A stretch of 64,000 nucleotides of DNA, from NCBI GenBank assembly GCA_019634975.1, contig JAHCAI010000008.1:1-64000 (forward strand), in the 5' to 3' direction. Source of the stretch: Burkholderiales bacterium. GTDB lineage: Bacteria; Pseudomonadota; Gammaproteobacteria; Burkholderiales; SG8-41. Position numbers and translations under genes: made by a program. The notes below the pieces were generated by a model that saw nothing but the letters and a program-made list of their open reading frames with translations, ran no database searches and was not told where the DNA came from. Below, piece by piece: positions 48,735-57,219 of this stretch; the stretch's first letter is position 1; every line of letters starts with the position of its first letter.

Positions 48735-50243
48735 ATGACCCCGTTCATCCGCTCCGCTGCCGCCGTCCTCGCCACCCTGCTCCCCGCCACCGGTCTTGCC
48801 GCCGACAGCGGCACCGCCCTGACGATCTACAGCAGCACCCGCCCCGGCGCGATTCCGCCGGAACTGCTGCGCGGCAGCCTCGGCGGCGCCGCAATCCCCG
48901 GTTACGCAATGGTGCGCCAGCAGCGCGAACTGACACTCGAACGCGGCCGCAACAGCGCGCGCTTCAGCGACGTCGCCGCGCTGATCGATCCGACCACGGT
49001 GTCCTTCGAATCCCTGACCGATCCCGCCGGCACCCGCGTGCTGGCGCAGAATTTCCAGTTCGACCTCGTCAACAGCCAGAAACTGCTGGAGAAATACATC
49101 GACCGCCGCATCCGCATCGACCAGGTGCGCGGCAGCAGCACCGAATCATTCGTCGGCACGCTGCTCTCCACCACCGGCGGCCTGATGCTGAAGCTCGACG
49201 ACGGCAGCATCCAGACCCTGCCCCACAACGCCGGCGTGCGCCTGCCCGAATTGCCCGGCGGCCTGATCACCCGGCCGACGCTGGTTTGGGACCTCGAGAC
49301 CGCGCGCGCCGGCCAACACGCGACCCGCGTGTCCTACCAGACCGGCGGTCTCACCTGGTGGGCCGACTACAACCTGACGCTGCGTGAAGGCGCCGAGGCC
49401 AACAGCTGCGCGCTCGACGTCGCCGCCTGGGTCAGCATCGTCAACCGCTCCGGCGCGTCCTACAACGATGCCAAGCTGAAACTCGTCGCCGGCGACGTGC
49501 AGCGCATCCAGCCGCAACCGCAAACCTATGCAGCACCCGTAGGGCGCAGCGCAATGGCGATGGAAATGAGCGCCAAGGGTTTCGAGGAAAAATCCTTCTT
49601 CGAATACCACCTCTATACTCTCGGCCGCCCGACCACGCTGCCCGACAACTCCACCCAGCAGCTTGAACTCTTCCCGGCCGCCCGCGCCGTGCCCTGCGAA
49701 AAAACCCTGGTCTACGCCGGCGCCGCTGGACTGCGCCCCCACGGCAGCCCCGCCACCGACCGCAACTACGGCGTATCAGGCAACAAAAAGGTCGACGTCT
49801 ACCTCGGCTTCAAAAGCGGCAAGGAACAGAACATGGGCATGCCGCTGCCCGCCGGCCGCATCCGCGTCTCGAAACTCGACGACGCCGACGGCACGCTCGA
49901 ATTCATCGGCGAAGACAGCATCGACCACACCCCGCGCAACGAGCAGGTCCTGGTCAAACTCGGCTCCGCCTTCGACGTCGTCGGCGAACGGCGGCAGGTC
50001 AACTTCAGCGTCGACAGTTCGCGCAAGACCATGACCGAAGAATTCGAGGTCAAACTGCGCAACCAGAAAAAGGAAACCGTGACGGTGATGGTCAAGGAAA
50101 ACCTCTACCGCTGGACCAACTGGAACATTGGCAGCAAGACGCATGACTACCGCAAGGACGATGCGCGGACGGTGACGTTTCCGGTGAAGGTGGCTGCGGG
50201 GGCGGAGGCGGTGGTGCGGTACAGCGTGACTTACACCTGGTGA
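48735..50243 (+). CDS. DUF4139-domain secreted protein
   Basis: 502 residues with a Sec signal (MTPFIRSAAAVLATLLPATGLAA). LTIYSSTRPGAIPPEL at the N-terminus and the DUF4139 beta-rich region (TRVSYQTGGLTWWADYNLTL, ASYNDAKLKLVAGDV, KTLVYAGAAGLRPHGSP, KVDVYLGFKSGKEQNMGMPLPAGRIRV, VRYSVTYTW) fill the rest. Periplasmic or surface protein of unknown function. ATG at 48735 follows AAGGAAC. Monocistronic. Confidence 0.85.
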   Translation: MTPFIRSAAAVLATLLPATGLAADSGTALTIYSSTRPGAIPPELLRGSLGGAAIPGYAMVRQQRELTLERGRNSARFSDVAALIDPTTVSFESLTDPAGTRVLAQNFQFDLVNSQKLLEKYIDRRIRIDQVRGSSTESFVGTLLSTTGGLMLKLDDGSIQTLPHNAGVRLPELPGGLITRPTLVWDLETARAGQHATRVSYQTGGLTWWADYNLTLREGAEANSCALDVAAWVSIVNRSGASYNDAKLKLVAGDVQRIQPQPQTYAAPVGRSAMAMEMSAKGFEEKSFFEYHLYTLGRPTTLPDNSTQQLELFPAARAVPCEKTLVYAGAAGLRPHGSPATDRNYGVSGNKKVDVYLGFKSGKEQNMGMPLPAGRIRVSKLDDADGTLEFIGEDSIDHTPRNEQVLVKLGSAFDVVGERRQVNFSVDSSRKTMTEEFEVKLRNQKKETVTVMVKENLYRWTNWNIGSKTHDYRKDDARTVTFPVKVAAGAEAVVRYSVTYTW

Positions 50244-50312
50244 AACGGTGATCGCTTGGGTGATTGAGTGACGGTTTGGGGTGGCCTATGATAGGCGCAA
50301 TTCTGGCGCAGA

Positions 50313-50684
50313 ATGCCAACCATACATGTCAATCAATACACGTTATGCGTAACGGAGCATCGATCAACGGTGGCGAATAATTGGAACATCCCGGCGTGGC
50401 TTGAGCAGGAAGTGCGGGAACGAGACAAGGCGTGTGTGTACTGTGGGATTGCCTTTACTCCAGCACATGTCTCGCGGAGGACTGCAGCAAGCTGGGAGCA
50501 CATCATCAACGATGCTTCCATCGTTACTAGGGAGAACATTGCACTGTGCTGCTGTGGCTGCAACTCAAGCAAAGGCCAAAAGCGGCTATCTGCATGGCTG
50601 GAGTCCAAATATTGCTTGGCGAGAGGCATCAGCACGGACACGGTCGCGCCAATTGTCAGGAGGGCCATCGAAAATGGGCAGTAA
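50313..50684 (+). CDS. orphan HNH-type endonuclease
   Basis: 123 residues. Zinc-finger HNH core: CVYCGIAFTPAH, then SWEHIINDASIVTRENIALCCCGCNSSKG, with His-Asn and the paired CxxC knuckles. Lower GC than neighbours. Predicted DNA endonuclease; no intein, restriction or phage partner lies beside it. ATG at 50313 is the only early start, but translation could also begin further in (GTG at ~50370). Confidence 0.72.
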   Translation: MPTIHVNQYTLCVTEHRSTVANNWNIPAWLEQEVRERDKACVYCGIAFTPAHVSRRTAASWEHIINDASIVTRENIALCCCGCNSSKGQKRLSAWLESKYCLARGISTDTVAPIVRRAIENGQ

Positions 50685-51247
50685 CGCCACGAATAACAAG
50701 ACGGCCCAATTAGACACAATCGTCTCGTAGGGCGCATAAGCGAAGCGTCATGCGCCGCATCATGTAGGGTTAGGCGGTAGCAATCAGGGTAGCCAAACAT
50801 CCATCCGGCGGATGGCGCCGCTCACGCGGCTTATCCGCCCTACGTTCCTGCACATTCCACCACGCTCCCCTTGTGAGCCGCCGAGCAGCACAGCCAAGCC
50901 GGGGGCAGTCGGCGAGGACTGTCTGAGTCCTTGCCGCGCAGCGGCAAGGGCGAGTTCCGCAGCCGCCCGGCTTGGCGAGCAGCGCAGGGGAGCCCGTAGG
51001 GCCGGCGAGCCAGGGTGCCCTTTTCTTTGGTGACTTTCTTTTGGGCACGCAAAAGAAAGTCACCAGCCGCCGGGCTGCCCCCGGCGAAGTTGAATTGTTT
51101 TTGTATTGCGACCCACCCATCCGGCGGATGGCGCCGCTGACGCGGCTTCCCCAAGGGGACTTCCTTCGGGCGTATCCGCCCTACTTCACCCCGCCCCCTG
51201 CTATACAATCCCCCCCGTCAGTCCCACCAAAAAACAGGGAGAACATC
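50685..51247. repeat. repeat-filled intergenic region
   Basis: No credible gene. A near-identical block (ATCCGGCGGATGGCGCCGCT then ACGCGGCTT) occurs twice, at 50802-50831 and 51119-51148. A 15-bp-stem hairpin lies between them (51029-51043 GGTGACTTTCTTTTG / 51050-51064 CAAAAGAAAGTCACC), with GC-rich sequence in between of the kind CTTGGCGAGCAGCGCAGGG. Such composites are widespread in betaproteobacteria and Xanthomonadales as non-coding repeats. The lemA promoter must lie in the last ~60 bp. Confidence 0.65.
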
Positions 51248-51823
51248 ATGGGCATCGGCACCCTCATCACCCTCGGCATCATCGTCCTGATCCTGGTCTA
51301 CGGTATCACCATCTACAACAGCCTGGTGCAGATCAAGCACAACGTCACCAAGGCCTGGGCCAACATCGACGTGCTGCTGAAGCAGCGCCACGACGAGCTG
51401 CCGAAGCTGGTGGAGACCTGCAAGCAGTACATGAAATTCGAGCAGGACACGCTGACTAAGGTGATCGAGGCGCGTTCTAAAGTGTTCACCGCGCGCGAGG
51501 CTCAGAACATCCCCGCCCTCGGCGGCGCCGAAACCATGCTGCGCGGCGCGCTGGGCAACCTGTTCGCGCTGGCCGAGTCCTACCCCGACCTGAAGGCCAA
51601 CCAGACCTTTCAGCAGCTGCAGACACGCATTTCCGCGCTGGAAAATGCCATCGCCGACCGCCGCGAGTTTTACAACGAATCGGTCAACGTCAACAATGTG
51701 CGCATCGAGCAGTTCCCGGACGTGATCGTCGCACGGCTGCTCAACTTCAGGGAGGCGCAGCTGCTGGAGTTCTCCGAGGAAGAGAAGAAGGACGTCGACG
51801 TCAAGCAGCTGTTCAATTCCTGA
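51248..51823 (+). CDS. lemA: LemA-family protein
   Basis: 191 residues. An N-terminal transmembrane helix (LITLGIIVLILVYGITIYNSL) is followed by the LemA helical hairpin: VTKAWANIDVLLKQRHDELPKLVE, ALAESYPDLKANQTFQQLQ and DRREFYNESVNVNNVRIEQFPD. Exposed cytoplasmic or periplasmic coiled-coil, function not settled. Directly followed by a GIDE-domain gene, a recurrent partnership. Confidence 0.92.
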   Translation: MGIGTLITLGIIVLILVYGITIYNSLVQIKHNVTKAWANIDVLLKQRHDELPKLVETCKQYMKFEQDTLTKVIEARSKVFTAREAQNIPALGGAETMLRGALGNLFALAESYPDLKANQTFQQLQTRISALENAIADRREFYNESVNVNNVRIEQFPDVIVARLLNFREAQLLEFSEEEKKDVDVKQLFNS

Positions 51824-51849
51824 GCACGCGCTGAACCACAACACCGGGC

Positions 51850-52755
51850 ATGATCGGCCGCACCCGCATGCTGGGCCCGTGGTGGCTGACGGGTACAGCG
51901 CATTTCTTCATCGTCGTCGTTGCTTTCCAGATTGAGAGGCCTGAGGCCTGGCCCTGGGCGCTGCTGGCCATGGCGGTGGTCAGTTTTTTCGCCTGGGTCG
52001 GCAACTACCGCCGCTACCGCCAGATCCACGACCTGCCGACCTCGAAGATCGCTTCCGCCGCCCAGGGTTATGTCGAGCTGCTGGGCCGCGGCGACCTCAT
52101 CGACGGCACCCCGGTAATCAGCAAGCTCGGCCGGCAGCGCTGCTGCTGGTACCGTTACCTGGTCGAGGAGCGCCGTTCCAAAGACAAGTGGCAGACCGTC
52201 GACCACGGCAGCAGCGTGGCGCATTTCCTGCTGGTCGACGATACCGGGCAATGCGTGATCTCGCCGGAGGGCGCGGAGATCGTCACCAGCAACCATCGCG
52301 TCTGGTACGAGGAGCCCTACCGTCACACCGAGTGGCTGCTGCTGCCGGGGGAAGTCCTCTACGCGCTGGGTGAGTTCACCACCACCAGCGGCAATGTGCG
52401 CGAAGAGGTCGAGGAGCGCCGGGATGTCGCCGAACTGATCGACGCCTGGAAGCGCGACCAGAGGACACTGCATGAGCGCTTCGACCTCAACCAGGACGGC
52501 ACCATCGACATGCAGGAATGGGAACTCGCGCGCTTGCAGGCCAAGCGCGAGGTGCGCAGGGTCCGCAGCGAAACGGTGAAGCCGCTGACCGAGGGCGTGC
52601 ACCTGCTGCGCAAACCGAAAGACCGCCGCCTGTTCCTGCTCGCCAACGAAATGCCCGATGCCCTCGGCCGGCGTTACTGGTGGTGGAGCGCGCTGCACCT
52701 CGTGGTGCTGGTCGGCTGCGGCAGCGGCAGCTTGTTGTTGTTCGGTTTTAATTAA
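51850..52755 (+). CDS. GIDE-domain membrane protein with EF-hand
   Basis: 301 residues: two transmembrane helices at the N-terminus (LTGTAHFFIVVVAFQI and WALLAMAVVSFFAWVG) and one at the C-terminus (WWSALHLVVLVGCGSGSLLL), enclosing a GIDE (mulan-like E3-ligase) domain, e.g. RQRCCWYRYLVEERRSKDKWQTVD and YRHTEWLLLPGEVLYALGEF. An EF-hand-like loop FDLNQDGTIDMQEWELA, with all ligand positions filled, is inserted before the last helix. No RING finger is seen. Follows lemA by 26 bp. Confidence 0.78.
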   Translation: MIGRTRMLGPWWLTGTAHFFIVVVAFQIERPEAWPWALLAMAVVSFFAWVGNYRRYRQIHDLPTSKIASAAQGYVELLGRGDLIDGTPVISKLGRQRCCWYRYLVEERRSKDKWQTVDHGSSVAHFLLVDDTGQCVISPEGAEIVTSNHRVWYEEPYRHTEWLLLPGEVLYALGEFTTTSGNVREEVEERRDVAELIDAWKRDQRTLHERFDLNQDGTIDMQEWELARLQAKREVRRVRSETVKPLTEGVHLLRKPKDRRLFLLANEMPDALGRRYWWWSALHLVVLVGCGSGSLLLFGFN

Positions 52756-52766
52756 AAAATCAATAT

Positions 52767-52779
52767 AATCAAGTACTTA
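52767..52779 (+). promoter_or_regulatory. IHF-consensus site (dispersed AT-rich motif)
   Basis: AATCAAGTACTTA, an exact WATCAANNNNTTR match preceded by TCAATAT, fills the 23-bp gap between the GIDE gene and the hydrolase gene. Its last A is the first base of the hydrolase ATG, which leaves no room for a Shine-Dalgarno of normal type. Confidence 0.5.
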
Positions 52780-53633
52780 TGAAAGAATCTTGGCTTCAGG
52801 GCCTGGACAGTCGCGGCTTCCACCGCCTGCATTACACCGACTGGGGCAATCCGGCGAATCCGCGGGTGGTCGTCTGCGTGCACGGCCTCACCCGCAACTG
52901 CCGCGACTTCGACCTGCTGGCTACGGCGCTGCAGGATGAACTGCGCGTGGTCTGCCTCGACGTCGCCGGCCGCGGCCGCAGCGACTGGCTGGCGAATCCC
53001 GAGGACTACGCTTACCCGCAATACATGGCTGATGCGACGGCGCTGATCGCGCGCATCACCGCGGCCGGAGCAAAGGAGATTGACTGGGTCGGCACTTCGA
53101 TGGGCGGCATGCTGGGCATGTTGCTCGCCGCGCGGCCGCAAACGCCGATCCGCCGGCTGGTATTGAATGATGTCGGCACCGTGATCCCGAAGGAATCGAT
53201 GGCCCGCATCGGGGAGTACGTCGGCAGGGCACCGGACTTCGAGTCCTTCGCAGCGCTGGAAAAGTATGTGCGCAAGGTGTCGGCACCCTTCGGCCCCTTG
53301 AGCGACGCGCAATGGCGGCACCTGGCCGAACATAACTCAAGGCAGCGCGCCGACGGCCGCTGGGTCATGTGCTATGACCCCGCCATCGCCCTGCCCTTCC
53401 GCAAGGCAATGGAGCGCGACATCCTGCTGTGGACCCCTTATGAAGCGCTGCATTGTCCGGTCCTGCTGCTGCGCGGCGCCGATTCCGACGTGCTGCCGCG
53501 CGAAGTCGCCCTCGAGATGACGCAGCGCGGGCCGCGCCCGCATCTCGTCGAGTTTCCCGGGGTCGGCCATGCGCCGGCACTGATGGCCGAAGACCAGATC
53601 CGCGCCGTGCGCGACTTCTTGCTGGCGCCATGA
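52779..53633 (+). CDS. alpha/beta-hydrolase
   Basis: 284 residues. Oxyanion motif VCVHGLTRNCRDF, nucleophile elbow WVGTSMGGMLGM (Ser in GxSMG), acid and His region LLRGADSDVLPREVAL and FPGVGHAPALMAEDQ. No signal peptide. Substrate unknown. Coupled to the downstream DUF1992 gene (ATGA overlap). The start lies inside an AT-rich motif and lacks a Shine-Dalgarno. Confidence 0.88.
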   Translation: MKESWLQGLDSRGFHRLHYTDWGNPANPRVVVCVHGLTRNCRDFDLLATALQDELRVVCLDVAGRGRSDWLANPEDYAYPQYMADATALIARITAAGAKEIDWVGTSMGGMLGMLLAARPQTPIRRLVLNDVGTVIPKESMARIGEYVGRAPDFESFAALEKYVRKVSAPFGPLSDAQWRHLAEHNSRQRADGRWVMCYDPAIALPFRKAMERDILLWTPYEALHCPVLLLRGADSDVLPREVALEMTQRGPRPHLVEFPGVGHAPALMAEDQIRAVRDFLLAP

Positions 53634-54022
53634 AACGTCCGACCAGGCATGCCCTGCCCCTGCTCGACGCCCTCGCCGAAAAACACATCGGCGAGGCACA
53701 GGCACGCGGTGAGTTCGAGGACCTGCCGGGCACGGGTGAACCGCTGGATCTCGGCGACGATGCGCTGGTGCCGGAAGAACTGCGGGCCGCGTACCGCCTG
53801 CTGAAGAACGCGGGCTGCCTGCCGCCGGAGGTCGAGGCCCACGGCGGGATCCGCGACATCGAAGCCCTGCTGCGCGCCGCCGGCAGCGACGATGAACGCG
53901 GCCGGCTGCTGGCCCGCCTGCAGTTCCTGCTGCTGCGCGCACCGCTGGGCCGGCGCGGCAGCCTGAGGCTCGAGGCGGATTACGCCGAAAAAATCACGGA
54001 GAAACTCGGGCGCGGCCGCTGA
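53630..54022 (+). CDS. DUF1992 (DnaJC28-conserved) domain protein
   Basis: 130 residues. LDALAEKHIGEAQARGEFEDLPGTGEPLDL and PEELRAAYRLLKNAGCLPPEVE are the DUF1992 signature, shared with the conserved domain of eukaryotic DNAJC28. Function unknown. Overlaps the hydrolase stop. Confidence 0.85.
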   Translation: MKRPTRHALPLLDALAEKHIGEAQARGEFEDLPGTGEPLDLGDDALVPEELRAAYRLLKNAGCLPPEVEAHGGIRDIEALLRAAGSDDERGRLLARLQFLLLRAPLGRRGSLRLEADYAEKITEKLGRGR

Positions 54023-54670
54023 TCAGCCCTGCCGCGCCTGCGCCATCGCCTGCAGCAGCACATCCGGTTCCTGCGCGCCGGAGACACCAATGGTGCGATT
54101 GAAAATGAAGAAGGGCACGCCGCTGATGCCCACTTGCCGCGCCTCGACATCGGCGCTCTGGATCAGGTCGGCATCGCGGTCCGTGGCGAGATAGGCCAGG
54201 ACTTCCGCGCGGTCGAGCCCCGCCTGTGCCGCGTACTCCGCCAGCGTCGCGTCGTCGGTCAGGTTGGCGCCTTCGATGAAATAGGCGCGGAACAGCGCTT
54301 CCGCCATCGCGTCCTGCTGGCCGAGTTCGCCGGCGTGGTGCATCAGGCGGTGCGCCTTGACCGTGTTCGGCTGCACCTTGATTCTGTCGAACTGCATGTC
54401 GAGTCCCAGCGCCGCTCCGACTGCGGCCACGCGCTGGTAGCGCGAGCTGTCCTTGTCGCCGAATTTGCGCAGGATGTACTCGGCGCGCGAAATGCCTTCC
54501 GGCGGCAGGTCGGGATTCAACTGGAAGGGCAGCCAGCGCACGGCTGGCGGTGTTTCACCGGGATGCAGTTCGGCGAACTGCTGCAGCGCGATTTCCAGCT
54601 TGCGCTTGCCGATGAAACACCAGGGTCAGACCACGTCGGAAACGATGTCGATGCGGATCGGCTTGTCCAT
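54023..54670 (-). CDS. FrnE/DsbA-family oxidoreductase with in-frame TGA at the first redox Cys: candidate selenoprotein
   Basis: From the ATG at 54670 (AAGGAG ribosome site) the frame reads MDKPIRIDIVSDVV, then TGA (codon 15, 54626-54628), then PWCFIGKRKLEIALQQFAEL and on without further stop to 54023, with GISGVPFFIFN near the end. In FrnE homologues the site is DVVCPWCFIGK, so TGA replaces precisely the first Cys of CPWC; the second Cys remains. All the rest is intact, 215 residues with Sec. Starting 8 nt after the TGA an RNA stem (GTTTC..CGGC, loop AAGCGCAA, GCTG.GAAAT) is possible, loop 18 nt downstream, in the range of bacterial SECIS elements. A single nonsense mutation is the alternative. 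No sel genes are in the window. Confidence 0.8.
54591..54618 (-). promoter_or_regulatory. putative SECIS-like hairpin after the TGA codon
   Basis: On the minus strand GTTTC-AT-CGGC / GCTG-GAAAT can pair (nine pairs including two G-U, a two-base bulge), closing an eight-base loop AAGCGCAA. The loop begins 18 nt after the TGA, within the spacing seen for bacterial SECIS. A G is third rather than first or second in the loop, a departure from published loop rules. Found by eye; no folding energy computed. Confidence 0.4.
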
Positions 54671-54708
54671 GATTACTCCTTGAATTGGCAATTTATTGCC
54701 TGTATTTA

Positions 54709-54721
54709 CAACTATTTGATT
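54709..54721 (-). promoter_or_regulatory. IHF-consensus site (dispersed AT-rich motif)
   Basis: Read on the minus strand, AATCAAATAGTTG, an exact WATCAANNNNTTR match, preceded by ATATCAATAA. It lies in the 66-bp gap between the MmgE/PrpD gene and the FrnE-like gene, about 40 bp before the latter's ATG. Confidence 0.5.
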
Positions 54722-54736
54722 TTATTGATATTTTAA

Positions 54737-56128
54737 TCAGCCACGCAATGCCGCCAGATTAATCCGGCCGGCGAAGAAACCCGGCACCGATTTCAGGAAT
54801 TTGTCGCATTGCTGCGGATTCCAGCCGCCGAACAGCGCATTGCGGCGGAACTTGTCCTCGATCTCCGCGCGCGTCAGCGGCTCCTGCGCGCCGCCGCGGA
54901 TATGCGGCTGGCGCTCCTCGAACACGCGGCCGTCCTTCAGCGTCATGCGCACATGGCCGGTATAGGCTTTCGGATAGGGATTATTCGGATCGACCACGTA
55001 TTTCACCTTGCCTGCCAGCGCGAGTATGCGCTCATCGCGCACGGTCTTCTCGGTGAAGGCCGCCAGCCCCGCCCCGCCGGTGACGAAAGCCACGGCGATG
55101 TTGAAGGGCGCGCTGAATTTCGCCGCATAGTCGTTGGCCGGCCGCTGCTTGGCCGGCAGCGGATCCCACAGGCGGTGCACATAACCCTCGGCGGTTTCGC
55201 AGAGCACGTCGGCAACATCCTCCGCGGCAAAGCCCTTCTTTGCCAGCCTCAGGGCGCAGTCGACATAGGGCTGGTTCATCGTGCCCGTGGCATAGGGCTT
55301 GAAGGTGATGCGCGACATGTACCAGTCGCGGCCGAAGTCGCGGGTCAGCACCTCGTAGTTGCCCTCGGCGGAACGCGCAAAGGCGTAATAGAGGCCGTGC
55401 GTGCCTTCGAACACCGTGCGCGGCCCGAGGAAACCCTGCTGCCCGAGTCGCGCGGCCTGGATGCCGACCTGCGCCGACCAGCCGGCATGCAGGCGCTTGG
55501 TCCAGGCGCCCTCGGCGAGGTACTCGATGATGCCGCTCGCCATGCTGCCGGCGATGCCCAGCGCATCGACGGTCTGGCGCTGCGTGAGTTTCATGGCCCG
55601 CGCCACCGCCAGCGTCGCGCCCATCGCGCCGAGCACGGCGGTCGGATGGAAACCCGACTTGTGGATCGCCTTCGGGATCACCATCGACATCCGGCACAGC
55701 GTCTCGACACCCGCGACGAAACCCGCCAGCACGTCGGGACCGGCGCAGCCGAAACGCTCCGCCGCAGCCAGCACCGCCGGGCCGATGACCGTGCTCGAAT
55801 GCACGGGACCGCCCTCGAAGGTGTCGTCGAAATCCTCGCCATGGGTCGCGGTGCCGTTGATCAGCGCCGCGTTTTCCGCGGAAAAGGTCGGCGCATGGCC
55901 GATCGCCGTGCAGGGGCCGCCGGCATCGACACCGGCCACCACGGCTTTCACGTAATCGGTGCCGCGCGCGGCGACGCAAAGCCCGACCACGTCGATCAGC
56001 AGTTCCTCGGCGCGGGCGCGGACTTCGGCCGGCAGCTGTTCGACGGTCAGCGCCGCGCTCTGGGCGGCGAGTTTCTCGGCAATGGCGATTTCGGGGAGTT
56101 TGGCGGTCATTGTCTTGTCATTCGTCAA
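54737..56128 (-). CDS. MmgE/PrpD-family protein
   Basis: 463 residues of the MmgE/PrpD superfamily (2-methylcitrate dehydratase and cis-aconitate decarboxylase relatives). NGTATHGEDFDDTFEGGPVHSSTVIGPAVL and AIHKSGFHPTAVLGAMGATLA are the core signatures. The linked Bug/TctAB transporter suggests a role in tri- or dicarboxylate catabolism. ATGs at 56128 and 56110 are both possible; neither has a clear ribosome site. Confidence 0.87.
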   Translation of the reverse strand: MTNDKTMTAKLPEIAIAEKLAAQSAALTVEQLPAEVRARAEELLIDVVGLCVAARGTDYVKAVVAGVDAGGPCTAIGHAPTFSAENAALINGTATHGEDFDDTFEGGPVHSSTVIGPAVLAAAERFGCAGPDVLAGFVAGVETLCRMSMVIPKAIHKSGFHPTAVLGAMGATLAVARAMKLTQRQTVDALGIAGSMASGIIEYLAEGAWTKRLHAGWSAQVGIQAARLGQQGFLGPRTVFEGTHGLYYAFARSAEGNYEVLTRDFGRDWYMSRITFKPYATGTMNQPYVDCALRLAKKGFAAEDVADVLCETAEGYVHRLWDPLPAKQRPANDYAAKFSAPFNIAVAFVTGGAGLAAFTEKTVRDERILALAGKVKYVVDPNNPYPKAYTGHVRMTLKDGRVFEERQPHIRGGAQEPLTRAEIEDKFRRNALFGGWNPQQCDKFLKSVPGFFAGRINLAALRG

Positions 56129-56195
56129 AGAAAAAGCGGGGGTTATCCACCCCCGCCGGAAGGGACCCGTTGCCGGGACCCGTCATGCGTGATGC

Positions 56196-57170
56196 TCAGC
56201 GCACGACCTTGGCGCCGGCCTCCTTGAGGATGCCGCGCATCTGGTCGGTGAAGCTGTCCATGAACTTCGCCAGTTCGGCCGATTTCATGAAGCCGTCCTG
56301 GAACTGCTGGTCATCGAGGTACTTCTTCCAGGTCGCTGTCCGGGTCAGGCGCTGGAACAGGTCCTCGTAATAGGCGATCACGTCCGGGGAGACACCCGTC
56401 GGCATCACGATGCCGCGCACCTGCTCGACGTTGGGAATGTTGAAGCCGGCTTCCTGGATCGTCGGCACATTGGGGAATCCCGCCAGGCGCTTGTCCGAGA
56501 CCTGTGCAATGACGCGCATGTTGCCGGCCTTGATGTGTTCACCGGCCTCTTGCGGCTCGATGATCATCATGTTGACGTGGCCGCCGAGCAGCGCGGCAAT
56601 GCGCTCGCCGCCGCCGGGAAAGGATATGTAGGCCCAGTCGGCGCCGGTGGCCTTCATCAGCAGCTGGCGCACGACGTTGTCACGGCTGGTCACCGAGCCG
56701 CCCGACTGCTTGAGGGTCTTCGGCTTGGCCTTGGCCTCGTCGATGAATTCCTTCAGGTTCTTGTGCGGCGCATCAGCCTTCACCGCGATCAGCGCCGGCT
56801 CCAGCACCAGGCGCACGACCGGAGTCATGTCCTTGACGGTGTACTTGGCTTCGGCGCGGGTCAGCGGGTTGGTCAGCCAGTTGCCGGTGAACACCGCGAT
56901 GGCATGGCTGTCCCCCTTCTTCTCGGCAACATAGGCCATCGCAGTCAGGCCGCCGCCACCGGGCTTGTTGTTGACCTGGAAACGCACCGGCGCCAGGTTT
57001 TCCTTCTCGATGACCTGGGCCATGAACCGCGCCAGCACGTCGGCGCCGCCGCCGGGACCGGTGTGGACGATGAGTTCGACCGGCTTGGTCGGCTTGAACT
57101 GTGCCCAGGCCGGTGCCGCCGCCAGGGCCGCGGCGCAGGCCGCGATGATGAACGATGAACGCAATTTCAT
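56196..57170 (-). CDS. tctC: Bug-family tripartite tricarboxylate transporter solute-binding protein
   Basis: 324 residues with signal peptide (MKLRSSFIIAACAAALAAAPAWA). PVELIVHTGPGGGADVLARFMAQVI, VNNKPGGGGLTAMAYVA and LPSW-like C-terminal helices are TctC features; the binding cleft Pro/Gly residues are conserved. Periplasmic, delivers an organic acid to TctAB. GAGGAGG precedes the ATG at 57170. Confidence 0.92.
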   Translation of the reverse strand: MKLRSSFIIAACAAALAAAPAWAQFKPTKPVELIVHTGPGGGADVLARFMAQVIEKENLAPVRFQVNNKPGGGGLTAMAYVAEKKGDSHAIAVFTGNWLTNPLTRAEAKYTVKDMTPVVRLVLEPALIAVKADAPHKNLKEFIDEAKAKPKTLKQSGGSVTSRDNVVRQLLMKATGADWAYISFPGGGERIAALLGGHVNMMIIEPQEAGEHIKAGNMRVIAQVSDKRLAGFPNVPTIQEAGFNIPNVEQVRGIVMPTGVSPDVIAYYEDLFQRLTRTATWKKYLDDQQFQDGFMKSAELAKFMDSFTDQMRGILKEAGAKVVR

Positions 57171-57219
57171 TTTGTTGACCTCCTCGATGAACAACATGTG
57201 GGATCGATCCGGACCCGGA

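Noticed and set aside
50333..50800. Open frame antisense to the HNH gene
   Set aside because: No recognisable domain; the plus-strand frame has the paired CxxC and His-Asn core of HNH nucleases.
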